DNA of 31,967 nt from Flavobacteriales bacterium UBA958 (GCA_002293045.1 DBCM01000015.1:1-31967), one strand, 5' to 3'; counted from the stretch's first letter, positions 16,868-24,949 are shown. Translations and numbers: made by a program. The notes: generated by a model not told the origin, from the letters alone.

Positions 16868-18115
16868 ATGAACAACATTATTTGTCCAAATTGCAATCAG
16901 GCCTTCAAAATAGATGAATCAGGCTATGCTGAATTACTAAAACAAGTCCGAACCGAACAATTCAATGAAGAAATTGAAAATCGCTTAAAACTTGCCGAGC
17001 AGGAAAAAGTAAATGCTATTCAACTTACAGCGGCGCAAGTAGAAAACAAAATGAAAGATCAAATCGCTGAGAAAGAACGACAACTCGCTTCAATGCAATC
17101 GGAAATAACACGTGTTTCGAATGAATTAACCTTGAAAACGGAACAAGCGAAACTCGAGCAACAACTATCGGTCAGTGAAGCAGTAAAAGCCATGGAGAAG
17201 GAACGAGATGGACTTCAAAATGCACTGAATCAGAAACAATTGGAAGCTCAATTATTAGAAAAATCCTTACAAGAACAATTTCAAGCCACCCTTAAAACAA
17301 AGGATGAAATCATCAAGTTAAAAGATGAGGAAATTGCTATGCGTAAAGATCTGAAACTGAAACTGTCCACCAAAATGATTGGAGAAACCTTAGAGCAACA
17401 CTGTGAAAATGAATTCAATAAGTTACGCGCCACGGCCTTTCCGAATGCGTATTTTGAAAAAGATAATAACTCGAGTTCTGGAAGTAAAGGAGATTTCATC
17501 TACCGAGAATCTGATGAGCAAGGCAATGAAATTATCAGCATCATGTTCGAAATGAAAAATGAAGGGGATGAGACGGCTACAAAAAAACGCAATGAAGACT
17601 TTTTCAAAGAACTGGATAAAGACCGTACTGAAAAAAAATGCGAATTTGCGGTCTTGGTAAGCATGTTGGAAGCAGAAAGTGAATTGTACAATTCAGGAAT
17701 AGTCGACGTTTCTTATAAATACCCAAAAATGTATGTGGTACGTCCGCAGTTTTTTATTCCCATCATTACCTTATTGCGCAATGCGGCGTTAAATTCAATG
17801 AAGTACAAAGCAGAATTAGCGCTCATGCGGAACCAAAACATCGACATTACCAATTTTGAGGATAAAATCAATGCGTTTAAAGAAGGCTTCGCGCGCAACT
17901 ACGATTTAGCCAGTCGAAAATTCCAAACGGCCATAGAAGAAATTGACAAGACCATTCTTCATTTACAAAAAACAAAGGAGGCCCTACTCTCTTCAGAGAA
18001 TAATTTGCGGCTTGCAAACAATAAAGCGGAAGACCTAAGCATCAAACGCTTAGTACATGGAAACCCTACGATGAAAGCTAAGTTTGATGACTTAGGTGAT
18101 CGAAAAAAAGAATAA
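16868..18115 (+). CDS. DUF2130 protein: zinc ribbon, coiled coil and PD-(D/E)XK nuclease-like domain
   Basis: The 415-residue product is counted from the ATG at 16868. Residues 1-15 contain ICPNCNQAF, half of a zinc ribbon. Residues about 20-165 are a long Glu/Lys/Gln-rich coiled coil. The DUF2130 core follows from about 165 to 330, with SKGDFIYRE (Asp209) and IMFEMKNEGDE (Glu228, Lys230), the D...ExK pattern of the restriction-endonuclease-like fold. RPQFFIPIITLLRNAAL is the conserved helix of the family. The tail (about 335-400) is again helical. Cellular role is not established; a DNA-processing or repair function is suggested by the fold alone. It ends 6 bases from the convergent lipoprotein gene. 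Confidence 0.85.
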   Translation: MNNIICPNCNQAFKIDESGYAELLKQVRTEQFNEEIENRLKLAEQEKVNAIQLTAAQVENKMKDQIAEKERQLASMQSEITRVSNELTLKTEQAKLEQQLSVSEAVKAMEKERDGLQNALNQKQLEAQLLEKSLQEQFQATLKTKDEIIKLKDEEIAMRKDLKLKLSTKMIGETLEQHCENEFNKLRATAFPNAYFEKDNNSSSGSKGDFIYRESDEQGNEIISIMFEMKNEGDETATKKRNEDFFKELDKDRTEKKCEFAVLVSMLEAESELYNSGIVDVSYKYPKMYVVRPQFFIPIITLLRNAALNSMKYKAELALMRNQNIDITNFEDKINAFKEGFARNYDLASRKFQTAIEEIDKTILHLQKTKEALLSSENNLRLANNKAEDLSIKRLVHGNPTMKAKFDDLGDRKKE

Positions 18116-18121
18116 ATACTG

Positions 18122-18703
18122 TCATTGAACAAACCAACCTTTGTTTTGCCATTTTTGAATAGTGACTAAACTGTCTTTATAGGAAACCTCTACTTTAGTA
18201 GCTTTATCGAACCAAGACTGGAAATGGCTGTCTTTTCTTTGTAGGGTCGATCCAACGCCATCGGATTGATAATCGATAGAACTGAACGAGATACTTTGGT
18301 CAAGATTATAATTTTCTAATTCGTGTAAGACATTATTTTTATTATCAAAAAATACAATATCGACTCCATTAAAATCACCTAATATCGTGAGTTTTTGAAT
18401 GTAATTCCCCTTTGCACATACGAACTCATCCCCGGGAGTTGTAACTTCTGTAATTGGTAATTTTGAGTTTGTCATGCAAAATCCATCTGCATCAAATGAA
18501 AGACTAGGATGATTAAACAAAACCACTTGAATTTTATCCAATAATTTATTTATTGAATCTTTTCTTGCAGCTTCAATTTTCGCATTTTTCTCATTGATTA
18601 AATCAATATCATTCTTTTCCTCACTTTTTTGTAGATTTTCACAATTCGATAAGAATAGAACGATCGCAGCAAAGGCACTTAATTTGACTAATTTCTTTTT
18701 CAT
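18122..18703 (-). CDS. Hypothetical lipoprotein
   Basis: A 193-residue protein. MKKKLVKLSAFAAIVLFLSN followed by Cys21 is a lipoprotein signal (box LSNC). It is followed by a charged, helical linker (about 22-60, rich in Glu, Lys, Asp and Asn) and a compact alpha/beta region (about 60-193) with two more cysteines (GFCMTNS and FVCAKGN). I recognise no family. Its base composition is AT-rich like the genes upstream of it, but a 111-base gap separates it from the VanZ-like gene, so it may be transcribed separately. Confidence 0.7.
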   Translation of the reverse strand: MKKKLVKLSAFAAIVLFLSNCENLQKSEEKNDIDLINEKNAKIEAARKDSINKLLDKIQVVLFNHPSLSFDADGFCMTNSKLPITEVTTPGDEFVCAKGNYIQKLTILGDFNGVDIVFFDNKNNVLHELENYNLDQSISFSSIDYQSDGVGSTLQRKDSHFQSWFDKATKVEVSYKDSLVTIQKWQNKGWFVQ

Positions 18704-18728
18704 TTTAAAATTTTTAATTACCCTACTC

Positions 18729-18757
18729 GTAAGCTTTTCAGGAAACGCTCCGCTTAC
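18729..18757 (-). other. Imperfect hairpin between the VanZ-like and lipoprotein genes
   Basis: GTAAGC and GCTTAC, 17 bases apart, form a six-pair stem on either strand. There is no T-run directly after it, so it is at best a weak terminator or an operator. Confidence 0.25.
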
Positions 18758-18814
18758 ATTTTAACATTGATTATGCCGCGGGAAACATAAACCAAATGAT
18801 TAACCCATGAAATA

Positions 18815-19141
18815 CTAGTCTGATTTAAATTCAAACAACCGGTGAACGATAACAGAAAATATTGAAAATAAAAAGTAGACTAAAAGATCAATCCAATCAA
18901 AAGTTCCACTCACCACATTAAGATATTGTAATAACTCGATAATTAGCGAACCTCCAAAAACCATTAACAATATCATTTCGATAGTTGGCCGTTGATTCAT
19001 CGATAATAAAGTAAGAGTGAAGGAAAATGCCCACAACCCATCTGGCAAATAATTAGTAATTGTAGCGGATAGCAAAGGTTTGAATCTATAGATAACTACT
19101 CCAACCAATAAAGGAAAAATTATAACCAACAATCTAATCAA
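18815..19141 (-). CDS. Small VanZ-like membrane protein
   Basis: A 108-residue protein made almost entirely of four hydrophobic segments. The third and fourth are joined by IIELLQYLNVVSGTFDWIDL, matching the VanZ-family pattern E-LLQ ... GTFD-x-x-DLL. VanZ was named for teicoplanin resistance, but most family members have no proven role. The start is a TTG whose last two bases overlap the TGA stop of the preceding gene (TTGA at 19141-19138), a typical translational-coupling junction. No alternative start preserves the first membrane helix. It is the last gene of a tightly coupled trio. Confidence 0.68.
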   Translation of the reverse strand: MIRLLVIIFPLLVGVVIYRFKPLLSATITNYLPDGLWAFSFTLTLLSMNQRPTIEMILLMVFGGSLIIELLQYLNVVSGTFDWIDLLVYFLFSIFSVIVHRLFEFKSD

Positions 19142-20532
19142 TGTACCAAATTTTGAAGTATGAATTTTTTGAAATCTGTATTTATTATATGTCGATCTAT
19201 CATCTCCTCGATCGTGTAAGGCAAAGTGGAAATCGTAGTGGATGAAAAGTCAGAATATTTAATGTTTTTAAATGATTCAATATAACCTGAATCCTTATTA
19301 GTCAGGTTAACATCCACAGAAAGATTTATGTTGTTTTTGCTCGGTGTTGAATAACAATTGAGTGGAAAGTACAATTCTTCTTTAATAAAATTAATTTCTA
19401 ACTGTCGCATTCCGATGTCGGTACAAGAAAATCGACTCATTTTGAATCGTTGTTGATTAGACAATCGATAATTATTGCCAATTAAATCCTTTAAGTCGAC
19501 TTTTATTGATACGGAAACATCAGATTTTCGGAGGGAATATAAATACTGATAACCGTTGAGCATTGTCAACCGTTCAATTGGGGTATACGCTATTAAAACT
19601 GGATTAAAATAAAACTTATTTAATGGTATATCTGGCTTCGAACGATTCGATTGAATGTAATTTAACGCAACAAGTTGTTCTTTAATAGAATTCAAGATTA
19701 CTTCATAATCTTCATTTTGAATTAAACTCGATTTATTCAACTCCGATTTTCTTAATTCCTTGATACGGTTCATCGATTTATCAAAAGAATCAAAATCCTG
19801 AATTTGTAAAGATGCTGTCGCTGCATTGAGTAAGATGATGTATTTATCTTGTTCAAATTGTTTGATTTTTTTTGGATCCAACGTTTGAGTGTTTTGATAA
19901 TTAACGTTGAGTTGTTCTAAACTCAAGGTTAAAATTTCATTGTTCGATTTATCTAATATATCTTTGTTATAGGATGAATTCGACATCGTTTGATAATAAA
20001 CACATGAACTCATCTGAATTCTTTTTTCCGACTCTTTGAAAGGAGCTAGGATTCCAGCAGGTTCTAACGAATTAATTCTTGCAAAATAAACAACATCTAG
20101 TGTTAACGCGTCTACCAGGTAGTAATAGTATTGGGATTCCTCTGTTGCGGTATTTATACTTTTATTACACCCGGAAGCAGCAGGTTGTTGACTATTAATC
20201 GTAACTCTGCATTGTTCAATTATAACGAAATAAGAAACCTTCCTTAACGCCTCAAGGTATTCAAATTTATTCTCATGAACTAGCCGTAATCCTTCTGCAG
20301 CAAAAAAATTTTCAACATGTGTAACAATCTCATCCTTTGAATTTGTCGGGTTTGGATTTCCATTTAGTATAATAAATACTTCATCGCCCATTAAAGTCAC
20401 CTCTGCCGGTTGACTTATAATTTTATCGACTGTATTATTTTTAGGTAATTCGGTCAATTCTACCACGGAAGAGGAAATCCCTATGAAACAAAAAAAGAGA
20501 TTAATTAGGAAATATTTAAACCGTAACGTCAT
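19138..20532 (-). CDS. Exported protein of unknown function, paralogue B of a tandem pair
   Basis: A 464-residue protein with an N-terminal signal segment (residues 7-21, FLINLFFCFIG) and a mature part starting near SVVELTELP. It is clearly paralogous to the gene immediately upstream: both have SS(K)VVE after the signal, a short beta-strand ending in VF(I/V)(I/V)L, an IEQ motif (here 105-107), then (V/I)DA-TL-(L/V)(V/I)Y (here 140-149), PF-ES, S-YN, and NAATAS about 50-60 residues later. I recognise no named family. The start ATG overlaps the TGA stop of the upstream paralogue (ATGA), so the two are coupled. Role unknown; export to periplasm or surface is inferred from the signal. Confidence 0.72.
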   Translation of the reverse strand: MTLRFKYFLINLFFCFIGISSSVVELTELPKNNTVDKIISQPAEVTLMGDEVFIILNGNPNPTNSKDEIVTHVENFFAAEGLRLVHENKFEYLEALRKVSYFVIIEQCRVTINSQQPAASGCNKSINTATEESQYYYYLVDALTLDVVYFARINSLEPAGILAPFKESEKRIQMSSCVYYQTMSNSSYNKDILDKSNNEILTLSLEQLNVNYQNTQTLDPKKIKQFEQDKYIILLNAATASLQIQDFDSFDKSMNRIKELRKSELNKSSLIQNEDYEVILNSIKEQLVALNYIQSNRSKPDIPLNKFYFNPVLIAYTPIERLTMLNGYQYLYSLRKSDVSVSIKVDLKDLIGNNYRLSNQQRFKMSRFSCTDIGMRQLEINFIKEELYFPLNCYSTPSKNNINLSVDVNLTNKDSGYIESFKNIKYSDFSSTTISTLPYTIEEMIDRHIINTDFKKFILQNLVH

Positions 20533-22070
20533 TTTTTTGACTTGCTATAAATCTGGTTTATATAATCGGTGATATTTATTGAATTCGCAGGGAAATACAG
20601 TTGATTCAAAATATGCCTCATGGAATACTTTGGAACTTTTTCAAAAGGACTATTCTCTTCGCCAACTTGAACAATTTTATTTACATTACTTTCAAACGTG
20701 TGAGCCCCTAACAACTGATCCGATTTATCAGGGATAGCAAGTCGAATTACCACTTTATTACTATAATTAAACAGGTATGAAATATTTCGAACCGTTTTAT
20801 CTTTAACAAAACTTACATCTTCGCGACGCTGTTGACATTCCGTGTTCATTTGTTCAACATTCAAATCAATATTAAGCACACCATCCCATAATTGTTGTTT
20901 TGGATAAATTCTTCCAGGAGTTGGAATTAAATAATTATATAATACCGAATTAGTAAATCGATCCTTATCTACTTCATACCAAAGTTTCTTTTCTTGTCTC
21001 GTAGATATGTTTGGTTTATTGTATATGTATTGAAAAACAAGTGCATGTTCATAAATCAAATATTTTTTCAATAAGGAATGTGAAAGATAAAAATAATGGT
21101 ACCTCAAATTTTCGGACAATCTATGATTATCCTCATTCAAATTCTTGAACTGAATTACTTCTGATTTAGCTGAAAAATTGATGGTCGAATCTTTATATGC
21201 TTTATCCAAACGATTATACTCACTTTCCAGGTAATCCAAGTATTTTTTCTCAAGAAGTGAATTGTTCTTTAAGTAAAAACTTGATTCTTTTTTTCTGGCG
21301 TTCTCAATATAATTCAATGAAGACTTATAATTCCCCAAAACAAAAGAGGCGGTTGCTGCATTTACACTTCTCAAGTAATATTCAGCTCTAATCGCATTAA
21401 TTTCTTTGGTAGATTTTTCCTTAGGTTCATTTGAAAACGAATCCAAGGTATTCAGGCTATGTTCGAGTATCTGGGTAGCATTATGGTTCGCTATAATCCT
21501 ATTATATGCAGAATCAGTAAAAGAATTTAAATACTTGAAGTTGCTAAAATCAAATTCCTCAATTGATTCATGAAATGGTTTCATTAAACTGGAATTATCA
21601 ATAGAACTTATTAATTCAGAATATATTAGCTCTAATGTTACTGCGTCTATTATTCTGTAAAAATAGTCCTGTTGATACCAACAAGGATTGACGGTATTGG
21701 GATTTTCTGTAGAATTCGGTATTTGCTCTATTAAAATGTAGTAGTCAACAACCTTTTTTTGATTATTGTAATTGACCAGTTCCTCAACTGAAGAAATTGA
21801 TTGCCAACTTAGTACTTTGCATCCAATGCTCGCAAGAATTCTCTCACCCTCTCCTCCTCCCAAGACTACAAAAACCTTATTACTATAGTCACTAATAATT
21901 ACCGGTCGCGTAACAATCATTTTTTTATTACCAGTTACTGACGTAGCTGGAAATTCAACAACTTTCGAACTCAAACCAATAACAAGAAATAATAAAAAAA
22001 TAAAACTAGACTTAATTTTATTGAGATTTTGAAAGATAAAAAATGGATTGGAAGTTATTAAAGACATCAT
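20529..22070 (-). CDS. Exported protein of unknown function, paralogue A of a tandem pair
   Basis: A 513-residue protein. A hydrophobic segment at about residues 22-34 (SFIFLLFLVIGLSS) acts as signal peptide or anchor after a 20-residue leader; a shorter start inside the leader is possible. Shared motifs with paralogue B: IEQ (114-116), IIDAVTLELIY (140-150), MKPFHES, DSAYN and SVNAATASF. The middle (about 200-300) is helical and TPR-like (NYKSSLNYIENARKKES). The C-terminal third is mixed alpha/beta with no recognised domain. It starts 94 bases after the kelch-type gene on the same strand and ends in an ATGA overlap with paralogue B. Base composition is markedly AT-rich: the 60 bases from 21001 contain 15 G+C. 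Confidence 0.72.
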   Translation of the reverse strand: MMSLITSNPFFIFQNLNKIKSSFIFLLFLVIGLSSKVVEFPATSVTGNKKMIVTRPVIISDYSNKVFVVLGGGEGERILASIGCKVLSWQSISSVEELVNYNNQKKVVDYYILIEQIPNSTENPNTVNPCWYQQDYFYRIIDAVTLELIYSELISSIDNSSLMKPFHESIEEFDFSNFKYLNSFTDSAYNRIIANHNATQILEHSLNTLDSFSNEPKEKSTKEINAIRAEYYLRSVNAATASFVLGNYKSSLNYIENARKKESSFYLKNNSLLEKKYLDYLESEYNRLDKAYKDSTINFSAKSEVIQFKNLNEDNHRLSENLRYHYFYLSHSLLKKYLIYEHALVFQYIYNKPNISTRQEKKLWYEVDKDRFTNSVLYNYLIPTPGRIYPKQQLWDGVLNIDLNVEQMNTECQQRREDVSFVKDKTVRNISYLFNYSNKVVIRLAIPDKSDQLLGAHTFESNVNKIVQVGEENSPFEKVPKYSMRHILNQLYFPANSINITDYINQIYSKSKK

Positions 22071-22164
22071 GGTAAGCTATTTATTAATTTATCCAGAATG
22101 TAAATCTAAAATGTATCAAACCACAACCCTACTGTAATTAGGAGAGTTTCAGAGAATCTTTCAA

Positions 22165-23487
22165 TTAATCTATGTTAATGATTGGGTTTAAATAAAATAA
22201 CTTAATCCTCCGATCTTTTTCGAATCTCTTTTCTAATATTACTTCATCTTTCCTAAGTCCATATTGTTCAGAAAAAATTAATCGCAATTCCTTCAATTTC
22301 ATCTCCCTACGCTTTTTGATTGCCTCATAGGTTGAACTACCATCATTTAACAACTCATTCAACATTGATAATTCTATTCCTTGCTCTCCATTTGATTGGA
22401 GCACCTTGCATATCTCTCGATCCAACATCGTTAATTGAACTTTAACCGCATTTCTATTATATAATCGGCGGACTAACAAATATCCTACAACACAAAGAAA
22501 TAGGCCAAAAAAAGACCAAATCCAAAAGTTAAGATAAGACGTGTTAGAATAAAGTTGAAGATAGGAAGGTCTTCCTATCATTAATTCCTTTTTAGCAACT
22601 ACTTCAATTGCAGTCAAGCCATTTTTGGAACGAACAGCAATCAAGATAGAATCTTGCGAACCGCCTACAATTTGAGTGATATTAGAGAACCTGTCACTAA
22701 TGAAATGTGTTACCAGATTCCTTTCGGGAAATATGTGATATAAATTGGGGCCATCATGTAAATATTCTGAAGACTGATAACTATCTTTATTCGGAATTCT
22801 ACCTATTCGTTTTAAAAATGGGGATATTTGACCTAAATCACTCCATCTCTTTGTATATAAATTGTACTTCCATACTTGGTTTGAAAACTTTGGCAATCCA
22901 TTTATTGCCTGTCCTCCTCCGAAAACATAAAAATAGTTTCGATCTAGTATAGAATAAGAAGATGAGATTGCTTCAGGTTTTTCATTTCCTGAATATATTT
23001 CTAAGAACCACTCTTTTTTTTCTTTATCAAAATACGTGATAATATTTTTTGATGTAAACAACCCATAACCACCAAATAAATATAATTTCTTTTTAAAGAA
23101 AAATGCATTTGAATTATATTGATTCCGTTGATTAAAGGAATTATCAAGACGAATTAAATTACTGTTTTCAATTCTAAATACCTTTCCACATCCTTTATTG
23201 ACCAAATAATCATTCTCATTTTCCGATATGGCAAAATAATCTTCAAAAAACTCAGATTTTTCAATCATCCCACCTGTGTAAAGTGTATCTTTTTTCCAAA
23301 TACTATTACCGAGATAGGTATAAATTGATAGATCAGATATTACCTTGTATTTATTGGAACCCTTGCTGTAAAATGCAAAAAACGGCTTTGATAGAATTAA
23401 TTTCTCCTGTCCGAAGGATAGGTTCAGAACCAGTTGTAATAAAACACAACCGAGCCATTTTGCCCTTACACTGAACTTAATTGTCAT
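22165..23487 (-). CDS. Kelch-like propeller / single TM / cytoplasmic winged-helix-like protein (putative membrane sensor)
   Basis: A 440-residue protein. Residues 1-26 form a signal peptide ending in SFGQ. The exported part contains kelch-type blade motifs, KLYLFGGYG (134-142) and FYVFGGGQ (186-193), each followed by a tryptophan-ended strand (KKEW, TKRW), so a beta-propeller is likely for about 30-300. One strong transmembrane helix spans 319-340 (LNFWIWSFFGLFLCVVGYLL), then basic residues. The cytoplasmic tail (341-440) begins with LTMLDREICKVLQ and continues with a helical region of repeated RRE/KLKELR pattern and a strand pair ending EKDRRIKLFYLN. That tail resembles C-terminal winged-helix-like domains of Bacteroidota sensor proteins. 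I infer a one-piece membrane sensor for the downstream unknown genes; DNA binding is not shown. Confidence 0.7.
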   Translation of the reverse strand: MTIKFSVRAKWLGCVLLQLVLNLSFGQEKLILSKPFFAFYSKGSNKYKVISDLSIYTYLGNSIWKKDTLYTGGMIEKSEFFEDYFAISENENDYLVNKGCGKVFRIENSNLIRLDNSFNQRNQYNSNAFFFKKKLYLFGGYGLFTSKNIITYFDKEKKEWFLEIYSGNEKPEAISSSYSILDRNYFYVFGGGQAINGLPKFSNQVWKYNLYTKRWSDLGQISPFLKRIGRIPNKDSYQSSEYLHDGPNLYHIFPERNLVTHFISDRFSNITQIVGGSQDSILIAVRSKNGLTAIEVVAKKELMIGRPSYLQLYSNTSYLNFWIWSFFGLFLCVVGYLLVRRLYNRNAVKVQLTMLDREICKVLQSNGEQGIELSMLNELLNDGSSTYEAIKKRREMKLKELRLIFSEQYGLRKDEVILEKRFEKDRRIKLFYLNPIINID

Positions 23488-23842
23488 TCCCTGCCCTCAT
23501 TATTTTTTACAATATTCTTTTTTTTTATGTTTAATCGAATTAATCAATATACGAAATTAAGAGAATCGCTTATTTTCATGGGTTAACATGTAGCGATTTT
23601 CATAAAGAAAATTTCCACTAGTCATTAATTAAACTCAACTCTAATTTAATTGCAATCCGTTAAAAATTCAATTCTCCGTGATCAAGGTTTCTAATGACTA
23701 AACGAATATAATCAAACTCAAACCGAATGGTCTGCTAAGCATGAACTTAAGACGTATCGAAATCAAGCGGATTAAAGCCAAGCTAAAACCTTACCGCGAT
23801 GACTGAGTGGCCGCAGGACGTATCGAAGGCAAGCGGGAGTAT
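23488..23842. other. Non-coding, AT-rich upstream region of the kelch gene with short direct repeats
   Basis: No supported reading frame. The left part (to about 23740) is plain AT-rich sequence and probably holds the promoter of the kelch gene; the nearest -7-like box on the minus strand is at 23552-23559 (TAATTTCG, 7 of 8). The right part holds two copies of GACGTATCGAA-NN-CAAGCGG, at 23751-23770 and 23818-23837, and a partial repeat CAAGCTAAAACC at 23779-23790 that recurs downstream and next to the tRNA. Confidence 0.5.
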
Positions 23843-24112
23843 GTTTTTAGTTGATCAGGAGTACGCTGGCGCGTTTTCCGTAGGGAGATACATAACAAGC
23901 TAAAACCCAAAACTACTGCGTAGTTTCCTTAGGATTACTTCGTGAACCATTTGGGGCGTTACATAACAAGCAAAAACCCAAAACTACTGCGTAGTTTATG
24001 TTTTTTGTTTTTAGTCGATCAGGAGTACGCTAGCGCGTGTTCCGCGTTGGGAGTTACATAACAAGCAAAAACCCAAAACTACTGCGTAGTTTATGTTTTT
24101 TGTTTTTAGTCG
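23843..24112 (+). repeat. Intergenic direct-repeat array with hairpin and T-tract in each unit
   Basis: The core ACATAACAAGC(T/A)AAAACCC plus AAACTAC-TGC-GTAGTTT occurs three times, beginning at 23890, 23961 and 24056; the last two are identical from 23959-24017 and 24054-24112 (59 bases, period 95) and end in TTTTTTGTTTTTAGTCG. A second element, GATCAGGAGTACGCTGGCGCG and its variant with TAGCGCG, precedes the first and third cores (23852 on and 24016 on). Each core carries a seven-pair hairpin followed by a T-rich run on the + strand, so it looks like a terminator. There are too few copies and no cas genes, so this is not CRISPR. Confidence 0.85.
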
Positions 24113-24183
24113 CTTGTCAAAAGAACTTTTGACCGCGTTAAAAACAAAAAACCCATTCCTTGAGGGAATGGGTTTTAGCTTGT
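24061..24183. repeat. Large imperfect inverted repeat linking the array to the tRNA 3' end
   Basis: Three nested arm pairs share a centre near 24124: 24061-24074 with 24170-24183 (13 of 14 complementary), 24096-24108 with 24139-24151 (13 of 13), and 24116-24123 with 24126-24133 (GTCAAAAG-AA-CTTTTGAC, 8 of 8). The right arm contains the tRNA terminator and ends on the discriminator base of tRNA-Arg; the left arm is the third repeat core. Confidence 0.8.
24141..24176 (-). terminator. Terminator of tRNA-Arg
   Basis: On the minus strand: AAAACCCATTCC, five-base loop, GGAATGGGTTTT, a perfect 12-pair stem followed by TTTTTTGTTTTT. It begins 6 bases after the tRNA 3' end. Confidence 0.85.
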
Positions 24184-24256
24184 GACCTTGTCAGGATTCA
24201 AACCTGAAACCTCCTGAGCCGTAATCAGGTGCGCTATTCAGTTGCGCCACAAGGCC
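24183..24256 (-). tRNA. tRNA-Arg(ACG)
   Basis: Folded by eye on the minus strand: acceptor GGCCTTG with CAAGGTC (one G-T pair), D-stem GCGC with GCGC, anticodon stem CCTGA with TCAGG and loop TTACGGC (anticodon ACG, reading CGN arginine codons), variable loop AGGTT, T-stem TCAGG with CCTGA around TTTGAAT, and discriminator A. It is 74 bases long; CCA is not encoded. ACG is normally edited to ICG by TadA. Confidence 0.95.
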
Positions 24257-24274
24257 GTCCGTTTTTCAACCTTG

Positions 24275-24305
24275 CAAAGATAGGACTTTCTTTGCTTTTA
24301 ACAAA
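24275..24305 (-). promoter_or_regulatory. Bacteroidota-type promoter of tRNA-Arg
   Basis: On the minus strand TTTG (24305-24302), a 19-base spacer, then TATCTTTG (24282-24275), an exact match to the -33 TTTG / -7 TAnnTTTG consensus of Bacteroidota. The -7 box lies 18 bases upstream of the mature tRNA 5' end. Confidence 0.72.
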
Positions 24306-24361
24306 TAGAGCCATTTATATTCACTACTTTTATCGCATTCTTTTTTCGTTATATCACTTAT

Positions 24362-24949
24362 ATGCGTTACAATCTCTCAGAAATTAATGACCTCATCCGC
24401 AATCGAAGAACGATCTATCCAGAACAATTTAGCGAACGAAAAGTCCATAAAGAACAAGTAGAGCTTATTCTTCAAAATGCCCAATGGGCTCCAACCCATG
24501 GCAATACGCAACCCTGGAGATTTCATGTGTTTATGGATCAAAGCCGTCAACGCTTAAGTCAATTTTTGGGAAAGACCTATCTTGAACTGACACCAGTTGA
24601 TCAACAAAATGATGCGAAACTTGCGAAAATGCTTCGTAGACCAATGATTTCAAGTGTAGTTATCGCAGTTTCTATGAAGCGTCAAGCGGAAGAGAAGATT
24701 CTTGAAATCGAGGAAATTGAGGCGGTAGCGTGTGCTATACAAAACATGCACCTTACCTGCACGGCATACGGACTTGGCGGATTTTGGGCAACGCCAAAAT
24801 TGATTTACACTAAGCAAATGAATACGTTTTTGGGAATTGATGAGAAAGATAAATGCCTTGGCTTATTTTACATTGGATACCCAGCCATTGATTGGCCGGC
24901 TTCACATCGCATTCCCCTAGAATATCATACCCAATGGCTGCATGAATAA
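24362..24949 (+). CDS. Nitroreductase family protein (YdjA-like)
   Basis: A 195-residue cytoplasmic flavoprotein of typical length for the short nitroreductases. RRTIYPEQFSERKV (15-28) is the N-terminal FMN phosphate-binding region; APTHGNTQPWRFHVF (43-57) is the strong signature of the YdjA/PnbA-like branch; LGGFWATPKLIYT and LGLFYIGYP are the conserved C-terminal FMN contacts. The family reduces nitro, quinone or enone groups with NAD(P)H; the natural substrate is unknown. It overlaps the next gene by 8 bases, so the two are probably co-transcribed. The upstream sequence holds the divergent tRNA promoter. Confidence 0.9.
   Translation: MRYNLSEINDLIRNRRTIYPEQFSERKVHKEQVELILQNAQWAPTHGNTQPWRFHVFMDQSRQRLSQFLGKTYLELTPVDQQNDAKLAKMLRRPMISSVVIAVSMKRQAEEKILEIEEIEAVACAIQNMHLTCTAYGLGGFWATPKLIYTKQMNTFLGIDEKDKCLGLFYIGYPAIDWPASHRIPLEYHTQWLHE

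Noticed and set aside
23533..23620. Inverted repeat GAATCGC ... GCGATTTTC upstream of the kelch gene
   Set aside because: Only about six matching pairs with a long loop in AT-rich DNA; not distinguishable from chance.
23890..24112. Possible CRISPR array
   Set aside because: Only three copies at unequal distances (71 and 95 bases), the inter-copy DNA is itself repeated, and there are no cas genes.
18122..24256. Integrative element inserted at tRNA-Arg
   Set aside because: The orientation and composition fit, but I found no integrase, no transfer genes and no second copy of the tRNA 3' end at the far side of the cluster. I keep it only as an AT-rich cluster.
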